This document shows positions 16,372 to 23,783 of a DNA stretch of 64,000 nucleotides, in pieces (position 1 is the first letter of the stretch; every line of letters begins with the position of its first letter). The translations under genes were made by a program, and so were the position numbers. The notes under the pieces are model-generated. The model had not been told where the DNA came from. It was given only the letters and a program-made list of their open reading frames with translations, and made no database searches. The DNA comes from JAAYRQ01 sp035647235 (GTDB lineage Bacteria > Bacillota > Syntrophomonadia > Syntrophomonadales > Syntrophomonadaceae), in assembly GCA_964514235.1 (NCBI GenBank), contig CAZEPV010000001.1, positions 62,001 through 126,000 of the forward strand, written 5' to 3'.

Positions 16372-17559
16372 ATGGTATTTAAGATTACCGAGAAAGTTAG
16401 CTGGGTAGGCAAAGTAGACTGGGATTTAGAGACCTTTCATGGGGAGGAATATTCCACCCACAAAGGTTCTACTTACAATGCTTTTCTTATTCAGGATGAA
16501 AAAAATGTGCTCATTGATACGGTATGGGGCCCATTTTCCCAAGAATTTGTAAGCAAACTAAAGAAAACTATTCCACTAGAGAAAATTGATTATATAGTTA
16601 TGAATCATGCCGAGCCAGATCATAGCGGAGCCTTGCCAGAATTAATGAAATTAATCCCTAATACCCCCATATATTGTACTGCCAATGGGGTAAAATCCAT
16701 AAAGGGTCAATATCATCAGGACTGGGATTTTAGAGTCGTGAAAACTGGGGACAAATTAAATCTGGGTACTAGGGAATTAATCTTTATCGAAGCACCTATG
16801 CTCCATTGGCCCGATAGTATGTTTTCCTATTTGACCAATGATGAAATCTTATTCAGCAATGATGCTTTTGGTCAACATTATGCAACTGAACATATGTATA
16901 ATGATTTGGTAGACCAAGATGAACTTCAATATGAATGTATTAAGTATTATGCCAATATATTAACACCCTTTAGTCGCTTAGTTGCTAGAAAGATTCAAGA
17001 ATTTGTATCTTTAAACCTGCCTGTCAGCTTTATTTGCCCCAGTCATGGGGTGATTTGGCGGGACAATCCATTGCAAATAGTTGAAAAATATAATTCTTGG
17101 GCCGACAGTTACCAGGAAAATCAGATTACTATCCTATACGATACTATGTGGGATAGTACTAAAAAAATGGCCCAGGCAATTGCAAGGGGGGTTAAAGCTG
17201 CAGACCCTAGCATTACAGTAAAGCTTTATCAAACTTCTAAGCGTGATAGCAATGATATTTTAACTGAAGTTTTCAAATCTAAAGCTGTTTTTCTAGGTTC
17301 TCCTACGGTTAACAAGACTATTCTAACTTCCATGGCAGCTATGTTGGAGGCCTTCAAAGGACTTCGTTTTACCAATAAAAAGGCGGCTGCCTTCGGCTCT
17401 TATGGTTGGAGTGGTGAAGCTATAAAGATTATTAGCTCCCGTTTAGAGGAAAGTGGTTTTGCAGTCATCGGCCCTGGAGTAAACGGATTATGGAACCCAG
17501 ATGCCAAAGCAGAAGAAAACTGTTACAAGCTAGGCCAGCAAATGGTGGAAGCTCTATAA
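16372..17559 (+). CDS. FprA-type flavodiiron protein (O2/NO reductase)
   Basis: A 395-residue protein with an N-terminal metallo-beta-lactamase-like diiron domain (ligand motif HAEPDH, then 'EAPMLHWPDSMF', 'NDAFGQHYA', 'CPSHGVIWRD') and a C-terminal flavodoxin domain (FMN loop in 'YDTMWDSTKKMA', later 'GSPTVNKT', 'FGSYGWSGEA'). It reduces O2 to water or NO to N2O with electrons from rubredoxin and protects anaerobes. The ATG at 16372 lies eight bases after AAGGAGG; the ATG two codons earlier is too close. Confidence 0.95.
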   Translation: MVFKITEKVSWVGKVDWDLETFHGEEYSTHKGSTYNAFLIQDEKNVLIDTVWGPFSQEFVSKLKKTIPLEKIDYIVMNHAEPDHSGALPELMKLIPNTPIYCTANGVKSIKGQYHQDWDFRVVKTGDKLNLGTRELIFIEAPMLHWPDSMFSYLTNDEILFSNDAFGQHYATEHMYNDLVDQDELQYECIKYYANILTPFSRLVARKIQEFVSLNLPVSFICPSHGVIWRDNPLQIVEKYNSWADSYQENQITILYDTMWDSTKKMAQAIARGVKAADPSITVKLYQTSKRDSNDILTEVFKSKAVFLGSPTVNKTILTSMAAMLEAFKGLRFTNKKAAAFGSYGWSGEAIKIISSRLEESGFAVIGPGVNGLWNPDAKAEENCYKLGQQMVEAL

Positions 17560-17580
17560 AATATTAATTACAAAATCAAA

Positions 17581-17625
17581 GGCCATCCCCGAATCTATTT
17601 GCATATTTGGGGATGGCCATTTTTA
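17581..17625. terminator. Terminator after flavodiiron gene
   Basis: GGCCATCCCC and GGGGATGGCC form a 10-bp GC-rich stem, followed by TTTTT; shared with the convergent DUF4363 gene. Confidence 0.9.
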
Positions 17626-17637
17626 ATGGGCTAAAAG

Positions 17638-18018
17638 CTATAGGACATTTTTCAAAATGAATTTTTCCTTTTCGGGAATATGCTCTACCTTCGCCTTTAG
17701 TTCTGATAATTGACCAAGAGCTAAAGGCTTACTTTCATTAATAATATATTCTTTAACCTTGGCTAAGGAGAATTCTATATTGTCTATTTCTTGGTGGTCG
17801 AGCAAAATTGGCCACCATTTTATTTCTTTTTCCCATTTCTTTTCTAACTCTTCAATTTCCGTAACAGCTTTTTCCCAGTTGTCATTACGTATTTCCTTAT
17901 TAACTTGGGCGATATGTTTAGTAATGGTAATAGTTGATGATTCTAGTGAGGAATTTACCCATATTCCCGAAGCGATAATAAAAATTAAAATTACCGTTAT
18001 AGGTGCTAGTAATCTCAT
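17638..18018 (-). CDS. DUF4363-like membrane-anchored protein
   Basis: A 126-residue protein with one N-terminal membrane helix (LLAPITVILIFIIASGIWV) and a charged helical extracytoplasmic part. Size, topology and position directly downstream of a YetF/DUF421 gene fit the DUF4363 family that commonly pairs with it in spore-forming Firmicutes. The function is unknown. Confidence 0.7.
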   Translation of the reverse strand: MRLLAPITVILIFIIASGIWVNSSLESSTITITKHIAQVNKEIRNDNWEKAVTEIEELEKKWEKEIKWWPILLDHQEIDNIEFSLAKVKEYIINESKPLALGQLSELKAKVEHIPEKEKFILKNVL

Positions 18019-18042
18019 TGTCCTTCAGACTCCCTTTGTTTG

Positions 18043-18723
18043 TTATTTTGCTTTGCTTTTCATTTGGAAAAATATATCCCCCCGACCATCTAAGCTGGCA
18101 TAAAATACGTCTTTAAAATTTTCGGCACCTTGGATTTGCAGCTTATTAATCAAATAATTTTCCGTCAAATTAAGATTTTGCAGATTTTCGTGAATAATTC
18201 GCCCATCCATAACTAAGGAAGTAGCCAGTCCTTCATAGGGTGTGTCGATATTTAAATCGGCTGGTTGTACTGGCCTTTTATGAGACTTAAGAATTATGCT
18301 CAGATCCCCGCTTGTTTCCAAAATGGCATATTCTACATCACCAATATCCGTAACATCTTTGGCTCGGAGTTGTTCCAATAAATCATTAAGGTTATAGCGA
18401 AGTTTACGCATCTCTTCTTCCATTATTACGGACTTTTCTATTAAAATACTAGGTTTGCCACATATTACACCCCTAGCCCGTAAATTTTTTAGGGATATAT
18501 AAGATAGGACTACTTGAAAGGCAAATATAATGAAAATGGGTATAAGCCCACTTACCAAAGGAATACCAGTTTCCTGCATAGGAATGGCAGCTAATTCTGA
18601 AATCATAATAATTACTACTAATTCATAAGGCTGTAACTGGCCAATTTGTCTTTTGCCCATTAATCTCAGCAGAATAACAGTAACCGCAAACAAAATTGCT
18701 GTACGGGTAATTATGATAAGCAT
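18043..18723 (-). CDS. YetF/DUF421 family membrane protein
   Basis: A 226-residue protein with three N-terminal membrane helices and a cytoplasmic DUF421 domain. The hallmark opening is 'LLRLMGKRQIGQLQPYELVVIIMISELAA' and the domain includes 'GKPSILIEKSVI' and 'LRAKDVTDIGDVEYAILETSG'. Paralogues are common in sporulating Firmicutes; the molecular function is not established. GGGAGGAG lies 12 bases before the ATG. The DUF4363 gene follows after 24 bases in the same operon. Confidence 0.85.
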   Translation of the reverse strand: MLIIITRTAILFAVTVILLRLMGKRQIGQLQPYELVVIIMISELAAIPMQETGIPLVSGLIPIFIIFAFQVVLSYISLKNLRARGVICGKPSILIEKSVIMEEEMRKLRYNLNDLLEQLRAKDVTDIGDVEYAILETSGDLSIILKSHKRPVQPADLNIDTPYEGLATSLVMDGRIIHENLQNLNLTENYLINKLQIQGAENFKDVFYASLDGRGDIFFQMKSKAK

Positions 18724-19017
18724 TTGTTTGTATGCTCCTCCCTAATATTGATTAAATATAGTATTTGTATTTTTCGCTGAAAAAATTTTTTTATGCAAAC
18801 TGGATCATAGATAGATATAGCCATAAGGTGAAAATTGCCAGGAGTTTACTAGCATAAGCCTAAACTTTCCAGAATTATAGATGAAAAGCACCTTCTTATC
18901 TTCTTAGGATTTGATATGTTGCCCTATCAGTTCTGAGGCCATTTGTAATAATTTATATTATGGGCAATACTTATATAGAGATAGGATTATATTTCGAAAA
19001 CTTAATATTAACCTGGT
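18724..19017. other. Gene-free region upstream of the ectoine riboswitch
   Basis: AT-rich and without coding potential. It must hold the divergent promoters for the YetF gene and for the riboswitch-ectABC transcript. No promoter stood out strongly enough to call. Confidence 0.4.
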
Positions 19018-19152
19018 AAATTTCGCTGAATCCTTATAAAAATTTAAGGAGCGGGGGAACCAATTTTTGGGGTGAATCTGGATTTTCCAGTAGGGCTAAC
19101 CCTAGTCCGAATCCGTCAGCTAACCTCGTAAGCGTAAAGGGGAGACCAAGGT
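19018..19152 (+). ncRNA. ydaO/yuaA-type c-di-AMP riboswitch in front of ectABC
   Basis: The conserved blocks occur in order: TTTCGCTGAATCC, GGAGCGGGGGAACCA, TTGGGGTGAATC, GTAGGGCTAACCCTAG, TCCGAATCCGTCAGCTAACC and TCGTAAGCG. This is the aptamer that binds two c-di-AMP molecules. A terminator hairpin follows directly, so ligand should switch the ectoine genes off. This places osmolyte synthesis under c-di-AMP made by the cdaA product encoded 8 kb upstream. Confidence 0.95.
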
Positions 19153-19162
19153 AACAGATGCT

Positions 19163-19199
19163 AAACCATAGGTTTCTTTCCTTTGGTTTTTGTTTTTTT
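19163..19199 (+). terminator. Expression-platform terminator of the first c-di-AMP riboswitch
   Basis: AAACCATAGG pairs with CCTTTGGTTT around TTTCTTT, followed by a long T-run ending just before the ectA leader. An anti-terminator would have to use the preceding aptamer end. Confidence 0.85.
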
Positions 19200-19263
19200 A
19201 AAATCTTCTTTAAGTATTAGTTGGACTTGTTTAGGTGGAATAGGAAAGGATTGTAGGCTAGAT

Positions 19264-19752
19264 ATGGATTTACAGATTAGTTTCGGAATGCCAGTAGAAA
19301 AAGATGCCAAAGATATATGGGAATTAATTAAGAATACTAGGAATCTAGATCTTAATTCTGCCTATAGTTACTTGATCTTGTGTAAATACTTTTCCGAAAG
19401 TTGTATAATTGCAAAAACTGGTGGAAAAGTTATTGGATTTATCTCAGCATTTCAAACTCCTAATAATCCAGAATTCTTGTTTATCTGGCAAGTGGCAGTG
19501 GATTCTAATTATAGAAGGATGGGATTAGCGATGAATATGTTTGAACATTTGCTTATCCGTAAAAAGTGTCAACAGATTCGTTACATAGAAATTACAGTAA
19601 ATCCTTCTAATGCTGCTGCTTATTCTCTTTATCACAGGCTAGCTAATAGACTAGATACAAGTTGCGAAGCAAGTATCTGTTTTCCATCCTGCTTATTTCC
19701 AGGAGCACAGCATGAAGACGAAATTATGTTGCGTATTGGTCCCCTTAGATAA
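19264..19752 (+). CDS. ectA: L-2,4-diaminobutyrate N-gamma-acetyltransferase
   Basis: A 162-residue GNAT acetyltransferase, second enzyme of ectoine synthesis (acetyl-CoA plus 2,4-diaminobutyrate). The EctA pattern 'DAKDIWELIKNTRNLDLNSAYSYL' and the GNAT acetyl-CoA segment 'WQVAVDSNYRRMGLAMNMFEHLL' are clear, followed by 'EITVNPSNAAAYSLYHRLA'. The ATG at 19264 has AGGAAAGG upstream and gives the usual family length. A longer frame starting TTG at 19183 lies inside the riboswitch terminator and is rejected. ectB starts 22 bases after the stop. Confidence 0.92.
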   Translation: MDLQISFGMPVEKDAKDIWELIKNTRNLDLNSAYSYLILCKYFSESCIIAKTGGKVIGFISAFQTPNNPEFLFIWQVAVDSNYRRMGLAMNMFEHLLIRKKCQQIRYIEITVNPSNAAAYSLYHRLANRLDTSCEASICFPSCLFPGAQHEDEIMLRIGPLR

Positions 19753-19774
19753 AAAATAAGGAGGAACAATTTTA

Positions 19775-21088
19775 ATGAGTAGTAATTTGCAAATTTTTAA
19801 GGAATTAGAATCGGAGGTTAGAGCCTATTGTAGAAATTTTCCTACGGTCTTTACTTCGGCAAGTGGGTATTTGATGAATGACAATAAGAATAAAAGCTAT
19901 ATTGATTTTTTCTCAGGTGCAGGGGCTTTAAATTATGGGCATAATCATCCCGACTTGAAAGCAAAATTATTAGATTATATGGCTAATGATGGGGTGACTC
20001 ACAGCTTAGATATGGCTACTCTTGCTAAAGGGGAATTCTTGCAAAAGTTTAATGAGATAATATTGGGGCCTCGAAATATGGTCTATAAAATTATGTTTCC
20101 AGGACCTACAGGGACAAATGCGGTAGAAAGTGCTTTAAAGCTAGCTCGTAAAGTTACGGGGCGTGATTCTATAATGAGTTTTACTAATGCATTTCATGGT
20201 ATGACCTTAGGGGCACTTTCTATAACTGGCAATGCTAGTAAAAGGGAAAGTGCTGGTGTCCCGTTAAACAACACGATATTTATGCCTTTCGATGGTTATT
20301 TTGGGGATGATTTTGATACCATTACCTATTTAAAAAAATATTTAAAAGACAACTCTAGTGGGACTCCCATACCCGCAGCAATAATTTTGGAGACGATTCA
20401 AGGTGAAGGTGGCCTAAATGTTGCTAGTGATGGATGGCTTTGTGGTATTGAGGAAATCTGTCGGGAATGGGACATTATGCTGATTGTGGATGATATTCAA
20501 GCTGGTTGTGGACGAAGTGGCACATTTTTCAGCTTTGAAAATGCCAAAATTAGCCCCGATATTATCTGTTTATCAAAATCACTTAGTGGATATGGTTTAC
20601 CTATGTCAATTAATCTAATCAAAACCGAACACGATATATGGTCTCCCGGTGAACATAATGGGACTTTCCGAGGAAATAACCCTGCTTTTGTGACTGCTAC
20701 TGAAGCTTTGGAATTTTGGAAAAATGAAGACTTTTCTCAAGCAATCCAGATGAAGGCTAGCGCTTTACGCAAGTCATTGGACTTTATAGTTAAGCAACAC
20801 CCAGAAATAAAGGGAGAAGTAAAAGGGCGTGGCTTTATGCAGGGAATTGCCTGTGATATAGATGGTCTAGCAGCAGAAATATGTAAAGTTGCTTTTGAAA
20901 ATGGCTTGGTTGCAGAAACTTCTGGGGCAAATAATGAAGTGATTAAAATAATGCCTCCCTTAATTATAGATATGAAAGGTTTACAAACTGGGCTAAAGAT
21001 ATTAGAAAAAAGCATTAAAAGTCCCCAAATTCAGACCATGATCAAAGAAAAAAAATCACGGCGGATGAAGTACTCGGCTGGTTTCTAA
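19775..21088 (+). CDS. ectB: Diaminobutyrate--2-oxoglutarate aminotransferase
   Basis: A 437-residue class-III PLP aminotransferase, first enzyme of ectoine synthesis (aspartate semialdehyde plus glutamate). It has the EctB opening 'LESEVRAYCRNFPTVFTSASG', 'IMFPGPTGTNAVESALKLARKVTGR', Asp of 'LIVDDIQAGCGRSG' and PLP-lysine at about K268 in 'CLSKSLSGYGLP'. Strong GGAGGAAC ribosome site. It lies between ectA and ectC in the standard order. A shortened paralogue lies 0.75 kb downstream. Confidence 0.95.
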   Translation: MSSNLQIFKELESEVRAYCRNFPTVFTSASGYLMNDNKNKSYIDFFSGAGALNYGHNHPDLKAKLLDYMANDGVTHSLDMATLAKGEFLQKFNEIILGPRNMVYKIMFPGPTGTNAVESALKLARKVTGRDSIMSFTNAFHGMTLGALSITGNASKRESAGVPLNNTIFMPFDGYFGDDFDTITYLKKYLKDNSSGTPIPAAIILETIQGEGGLNVASDGWLCGIEEICREWDIMLIVDDIQAGCGRSGTFFSFENAKISPDIICLSKSLSGYGLPMSINLIKTEHDIWSPGEHNGTFRGNNPAFVTATEALEFWKNEDFSQAIQMKASALRKSLDFIVKQHPEIKGEVKGRGFMQGIACDIDGLAAEICKVAFENGLVAETSGANNEVIKIMPPLIIDMKGLQTGLKILEKSIKSPQIQTMIKEKKSRRMKYSAGF

Positions 21089-21103
21089 GGAAGGGGTATA
21101 TTT

Positions 21104-21490
21104 ATGATTATAAAGCACAAACAAGACATAATAGGTAGTGAACATGATATAGATACCCCTACTTGGCGGAGTTATCGGATGCTCCTGAAAAAGGATGGTA
21201 TGGGCTTTTCTTTTAATCATACAATTATTAAAGCTGGGACCGAGACCTACATTTGGTACAAAAATCACTTGGAGGCAGTTTACTGCATAAAGGGTGAAGG
21301 AGAAATTGAACTTGTAAAATCCAAGGAAGTTTTTCCTATAAGCCAGGGTACTTTATATGCCCTAAATGAACATGATAAACATTATCTTAGGGCATTTTCG
21401 GATATGCACATGATATGTGTATTTAATCCACCATTAGTCGGAAATGAAGTACATGATGAAGACGGAATTTATCCTTTACTTTATGAGTAG
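21104..21490 (+). CDS. ectC: L-ectoine synthase
   Basis: A 128-residue cupin that closes the ring of N-gamma-acetyl-diaminobutyrate to ectoine. Typical EctC features are 'TWRSYRMLLKKDGMGFSFNHTIIKAGTET', 'HLEAVYCIKGEGEIEL' and the metal-binding C-terminal 'NEHDKHYLRAFSDMHMICVFNPPLVG'. Fifteen bases separate it from ectB. No ectD hydroxylase follows, so ectoine rather than hydroxyectoine is expected. Confidence 0.95.
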   Translation: MIIKHKQDIIGSEHDIDTPTWRSYRMLLKKDGMGFSFNHTIIKAGTETYIWYKNHLEAVYCIKGEGEIELVKSKEVFPISQGTLYALNEHDKHYLRAFSDMHMICVFNPPLVGNEVHDEDGIYPLLYE

Positions 21491-21593
21491 ATAATAAACT
21501 CTTTATATTACTACTTGAATATGTCTTAGAAAGTAAGTATAATTATAGATAGATTAAAATGTATAATTTTAATTAAAACTTAATATTTATTAG

Positions 21594-21733
21594 TAATTTC
21601 GCTTAATTCTCGGTAAATAACTGGGAAGCGGGGGAACCACATTTTTGGGGTGAATCTGGACTACTCCAGTAGGGCTAACCCTAGCCCGAATCCGTCAGCT
21701 AACCTCGCAAGCGTGAAGGGGAAACTAAGGTAA
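21594..21733 (+). ncRNA. Second ydaO/yuaA-type c-di-AMP riboswitch
   Basis: Contains the same blocks as the copy before ectA: TTTCGCTTAATTC, GAAGCGGGGGAACCA, TTGGGGTGAATC, GTAGGGCTAACCCTAGC, CCGAATCCGTCAGCTAACC and TCGCAAGCG. It begins about 100 bases after the ectC stop and controls the short EctB-like gene. The two aptamers are close to identical over the core, consistent with duplication of riboswitch plus gene. Confidence 0.95.
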
Positions 21734-21743
21734 TCGTATTTTT

Positions 21744-21778
21744 AAAAGACCGTAGGTTTCATTCCTTCGGTCTTTTTT
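21744..21778 (+). terminator. Expression-platform terminator of the second c-di-AMP riboswitch
   Basis: AAAAGACCGTAGG pairs with CCTTCGGTCTTTT around a short loop and ends in a T-run, 58 bases upstream of the EctB-like start. Confidence 0.88.
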
Positions 21779-21835
21779 ATTGATGAAAAACAAGTAAAGG
21801 TAAAAAATGTTTTAAAGCAAAAGGAGGAATATGCG

Positions 21836-22396
21836 ATGAGTCAAGAATTACATGGAAGCAATCAGGCAGGATTAAGTATGGAGTACGGTAATTCTATAGC
21901 TATATTTCCTACGTCCAGTTATAAGGTCAAAGATGAGCAAAACCTGGAATATGTTGATTTTCTTTCGGCTAGAAAAACTATAAACCCTAATGATAGTTCT
22001 ATTAGTAGTGATAATCTTAACTTTTGGGGTAATGTAGATATATCACATGAAAATCAAATGAAAGCCCAATTTCTACGTAAATCATTAGCAGTCTTAATAA
22101 AAAGACACCCCGAAATTAAGGGAAGTCTGAAAGGAAAGGGCCTGAGTCAAGGCATAGCCTGTGGTGTGGAAGGTTTAGCTAGTAAAATATGCGAAGTAGC
22201 TAAGGAAAATGGCTTATTAGTAGGAAATACAGGAAAACATAAGGAAGTAATTACAATAATGCCCCCCGATACTATAAATATTTATGGTTTAGAAAAAGGT
22301 TTGGAGATATTAAACAATAGTATTAATAGTCCTAAGGTACAATTGATGATCAGACAATACAATTCAGCTAAGATGGAAAATCTAGCCGCCTTTTAA
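21836..22396 (+). CDS. Internally deleted EctB paralogue (no PLP site)
   Basis: A 186-residue protein. About residues 17-55 match the N-terminal segment of EctB (FPTSSYKV...YVDFLSARKT), then the frame passes directly to the EctB C-terminal domain ('LNFWGN' onward, sharing RKSL, HPEIKG, GKG, QGIAC, IMPP with EctB). About 250 central residues, including the PLP-lysine and substrate pocket, are missing, yet the frame is open. It has a strong AAGGAGG ribosome site, its own riboswitch and its own terminator. It cannot be an aminotransferase. It may be a decayed duplicate, or a regulatory or assembly partner of EctB. Confidence 0.85.
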   Translation: MSQELHGSNQAGLSMEYGNSIAIFPTSSYKVKDEQNLEYVDFLSARKTINPNDSSISSDNLNFWGNVDISHENQMKAQFLRKSLAVLIKRHPEIKGSLKGKGLSQGIACGVEGLASKICEVAKENGLLVGNTGKHKEVITIMPPDTINIYGLEKGLEILNNSINSPKVQLMIRQYNSAKMENLAAF

Positions 22397-22423
22397 TTAA
22401 ATGATACATTAACTAAAAACCGC

Positions 22424-22455
22424 AAAGGGGTTGCCATAATGGTAACCCCTTTTTA
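22424..22455 (+). terminator. Terminator after EctB-like gene
   Basis: AAAGGGGTTGCCAT and its complement ATGGTAACCCCTTT (one G-U pair) make a strong stem with a T-run. Confidence 0.9.
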
Positions 22456-22542
22456 CAAGTCTAAAAATGATATAATTAGCAAGAAAGTTTATTCTTACAC
22501 ATTTGATTAGATAGTCTTAATGAATTATATAGGAGAAAGGAT

Positions 22543-23253
22543 ATGCGTGTAATTTTTAATCACCTTACTATAGGTATTTTGTACCGAGACTTCTGGCGAA
22601 TATGGCCAGCTTTAATTGGTACATTTGTTCCATTCTTTTATCAGCTTATTAATCTATATGGGCTTATGCCAGCCCTGTTTCTGGGCCTAATTTTTTTAGG
22701 TACAGTAATGGCTGTTTTTTCGTATGCCTTTCATTTGCTAAGTTTTTTTATTCTTCCCCTACTAGTTTGTAGTATTATTGTATTTTCTATAATATTTCTA
22801 TCTTTTCTGACTTGGTTAATTATTAATATTGTAATCAATAGAAGGGCCAACTTAAAATTATTCAAATTAAATTATTCCTCACGTCCAGCCTGCATTTTGC
22901 TTTCCCTTTTTCTTTGTGGGGAAATTATTAGTGGCCCAATCTCACCTGGGGTCAGCTTTTGGGATATTCACTTTAGGCCAACATTAGCAGGGAAGTTACA
23001 GCAGTATAGTCTAGATGAATTTAATAAAATTCTGCAGGATGATTATAAAAAACTACAAAAAGTTTTTAACCAAGATGCAGTTCTTTTCGGAATAACCCCT
23101 GGCACACTTGCGACTCCTCTAGAATCTTTAGGGCTTAATGCTTATAACTTACTTATTGTAAAAACCATAATAAAAGCTAAGCATGCCAAAATATTCGGAC
23201 TTACTCGGGATTTCTTTTTCCACAGGATAATTTTAAAAAAGTCTAATTGTTAA
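22543..23253 (+). CDS. Uncharacterised membrane protein
   Basis: A 236-residue protein with three or four strongly hydrophobic segments in the first 110 residues (around WPALIGTFVPFFY, ALFLGLIFLGTVMAV, FFILPLLVCSIIVFSIIFL), a further one near 'PACILLSLFLCGEI', and a soluble C-terminal part of about 90 residues rich in Lys and aromatic residues. I recognise no family. It is a monocistronic gene between the EctB-like gene and the sigma-54 activator. RBS GGAGAAAGG. Confidence 0.65.
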   Translation: MRVIFNHLTIGILYRDFWRIWPALIGTFVPFFYQLINLYGLMPALFLGLIFLGTVMAVFSYAFHLLSFFILPLLVCSIIVFSIIFLSFLTWLIINIVINRRANLKLFKLNYSSRPACILLSLFLCGEIISGPISPGVSFWDIHFRPTLAGKLQQYSLDEFNKILQDDYKKLQKVFNQDAVLFGITPGTLATPLESLGLNAYNLLIVKTIIKAKHAKIFGLTRDFFFHRIILKKSNC

Positions 23254-23783
23254 TTGCTTTAATCCATATCTAAATCAGTGCCTTGATTCTAATTAGCCCC
23301 CAATATATAACTACTTTTTCATAAAAAGATTCAAATGATAGCAAAGGGTCTGAAAATTAATATCATTTTTTTGTGCTATTAATTTTGTTGACTAATAAAT
23401 GGATAAGTGCTTATAATTATAATTAGAAAAGTCTGAATATTGAGTAAGCAGGTAAAATACTTGGTCATATGTAGAAAAAACGACAAGATAGCATACATAA
23501 GTTCACTAATTCCAGTTACTGGATGGGATTTTCTATAGCTAATTTATGCTAGGGCATCTATGTCATAAACTAAAGTTATGGCACACATTAATATATTTTT
23601 ATTCTGGCCGGAATAGTTATTTAGTATAATCATTTTATGAACGATTAGTTACGGAAATTTTGCTTTTTAGAATATCTTGATATTTTAAAATTGAATACCT
23701 ATATTTATTTCTTAATATAAGTGTGATTATATAATGGATTTTGTTGGTTACGGATGTTTCGGAAATAAATAGGGAGTGAGTTT
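23254..23783. other. Long upstream region of the sigma-54 activator gene
   Basis: No coding potential in 530 AT-rich bases. A sigma-A-like promoter (TTGACT at 23388, 18-base spacer, TATAAT at 23112+1000, that is 23412) lies about 360 bases before the gene. A short dyad CCAG-TTA-CTGG lies near 23513. The long leader hints at control of the activator, but no riboswitch core was recognised. Confidence 0.4.
23388..23417 (+). promoter_or_regulatory. Candidate sigma-A promoter of the activator gene
   Basis: TTGACT (23388-23393) and TATAAT (23412-23417) with an 18-base spacer. Confidence 0.45.

Noticed and set aside
19183..19263. TTG-initiated N-terminal extension of EctA by 27 residues
   Set aside because: The codon lies inside the riboswitch terminator stem and T-run, has no ribosome site, and the extra residues do not fit EctA. 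The ATG at 19264 is better.
23580..23600. TGGCAC-like sequence upstream of the first activator gene as a sigma-54 promoter
   Set aside because: The GG is present, but the base pair at the -12 place is not GC (TTAATAT follows), so the essential half is missing.
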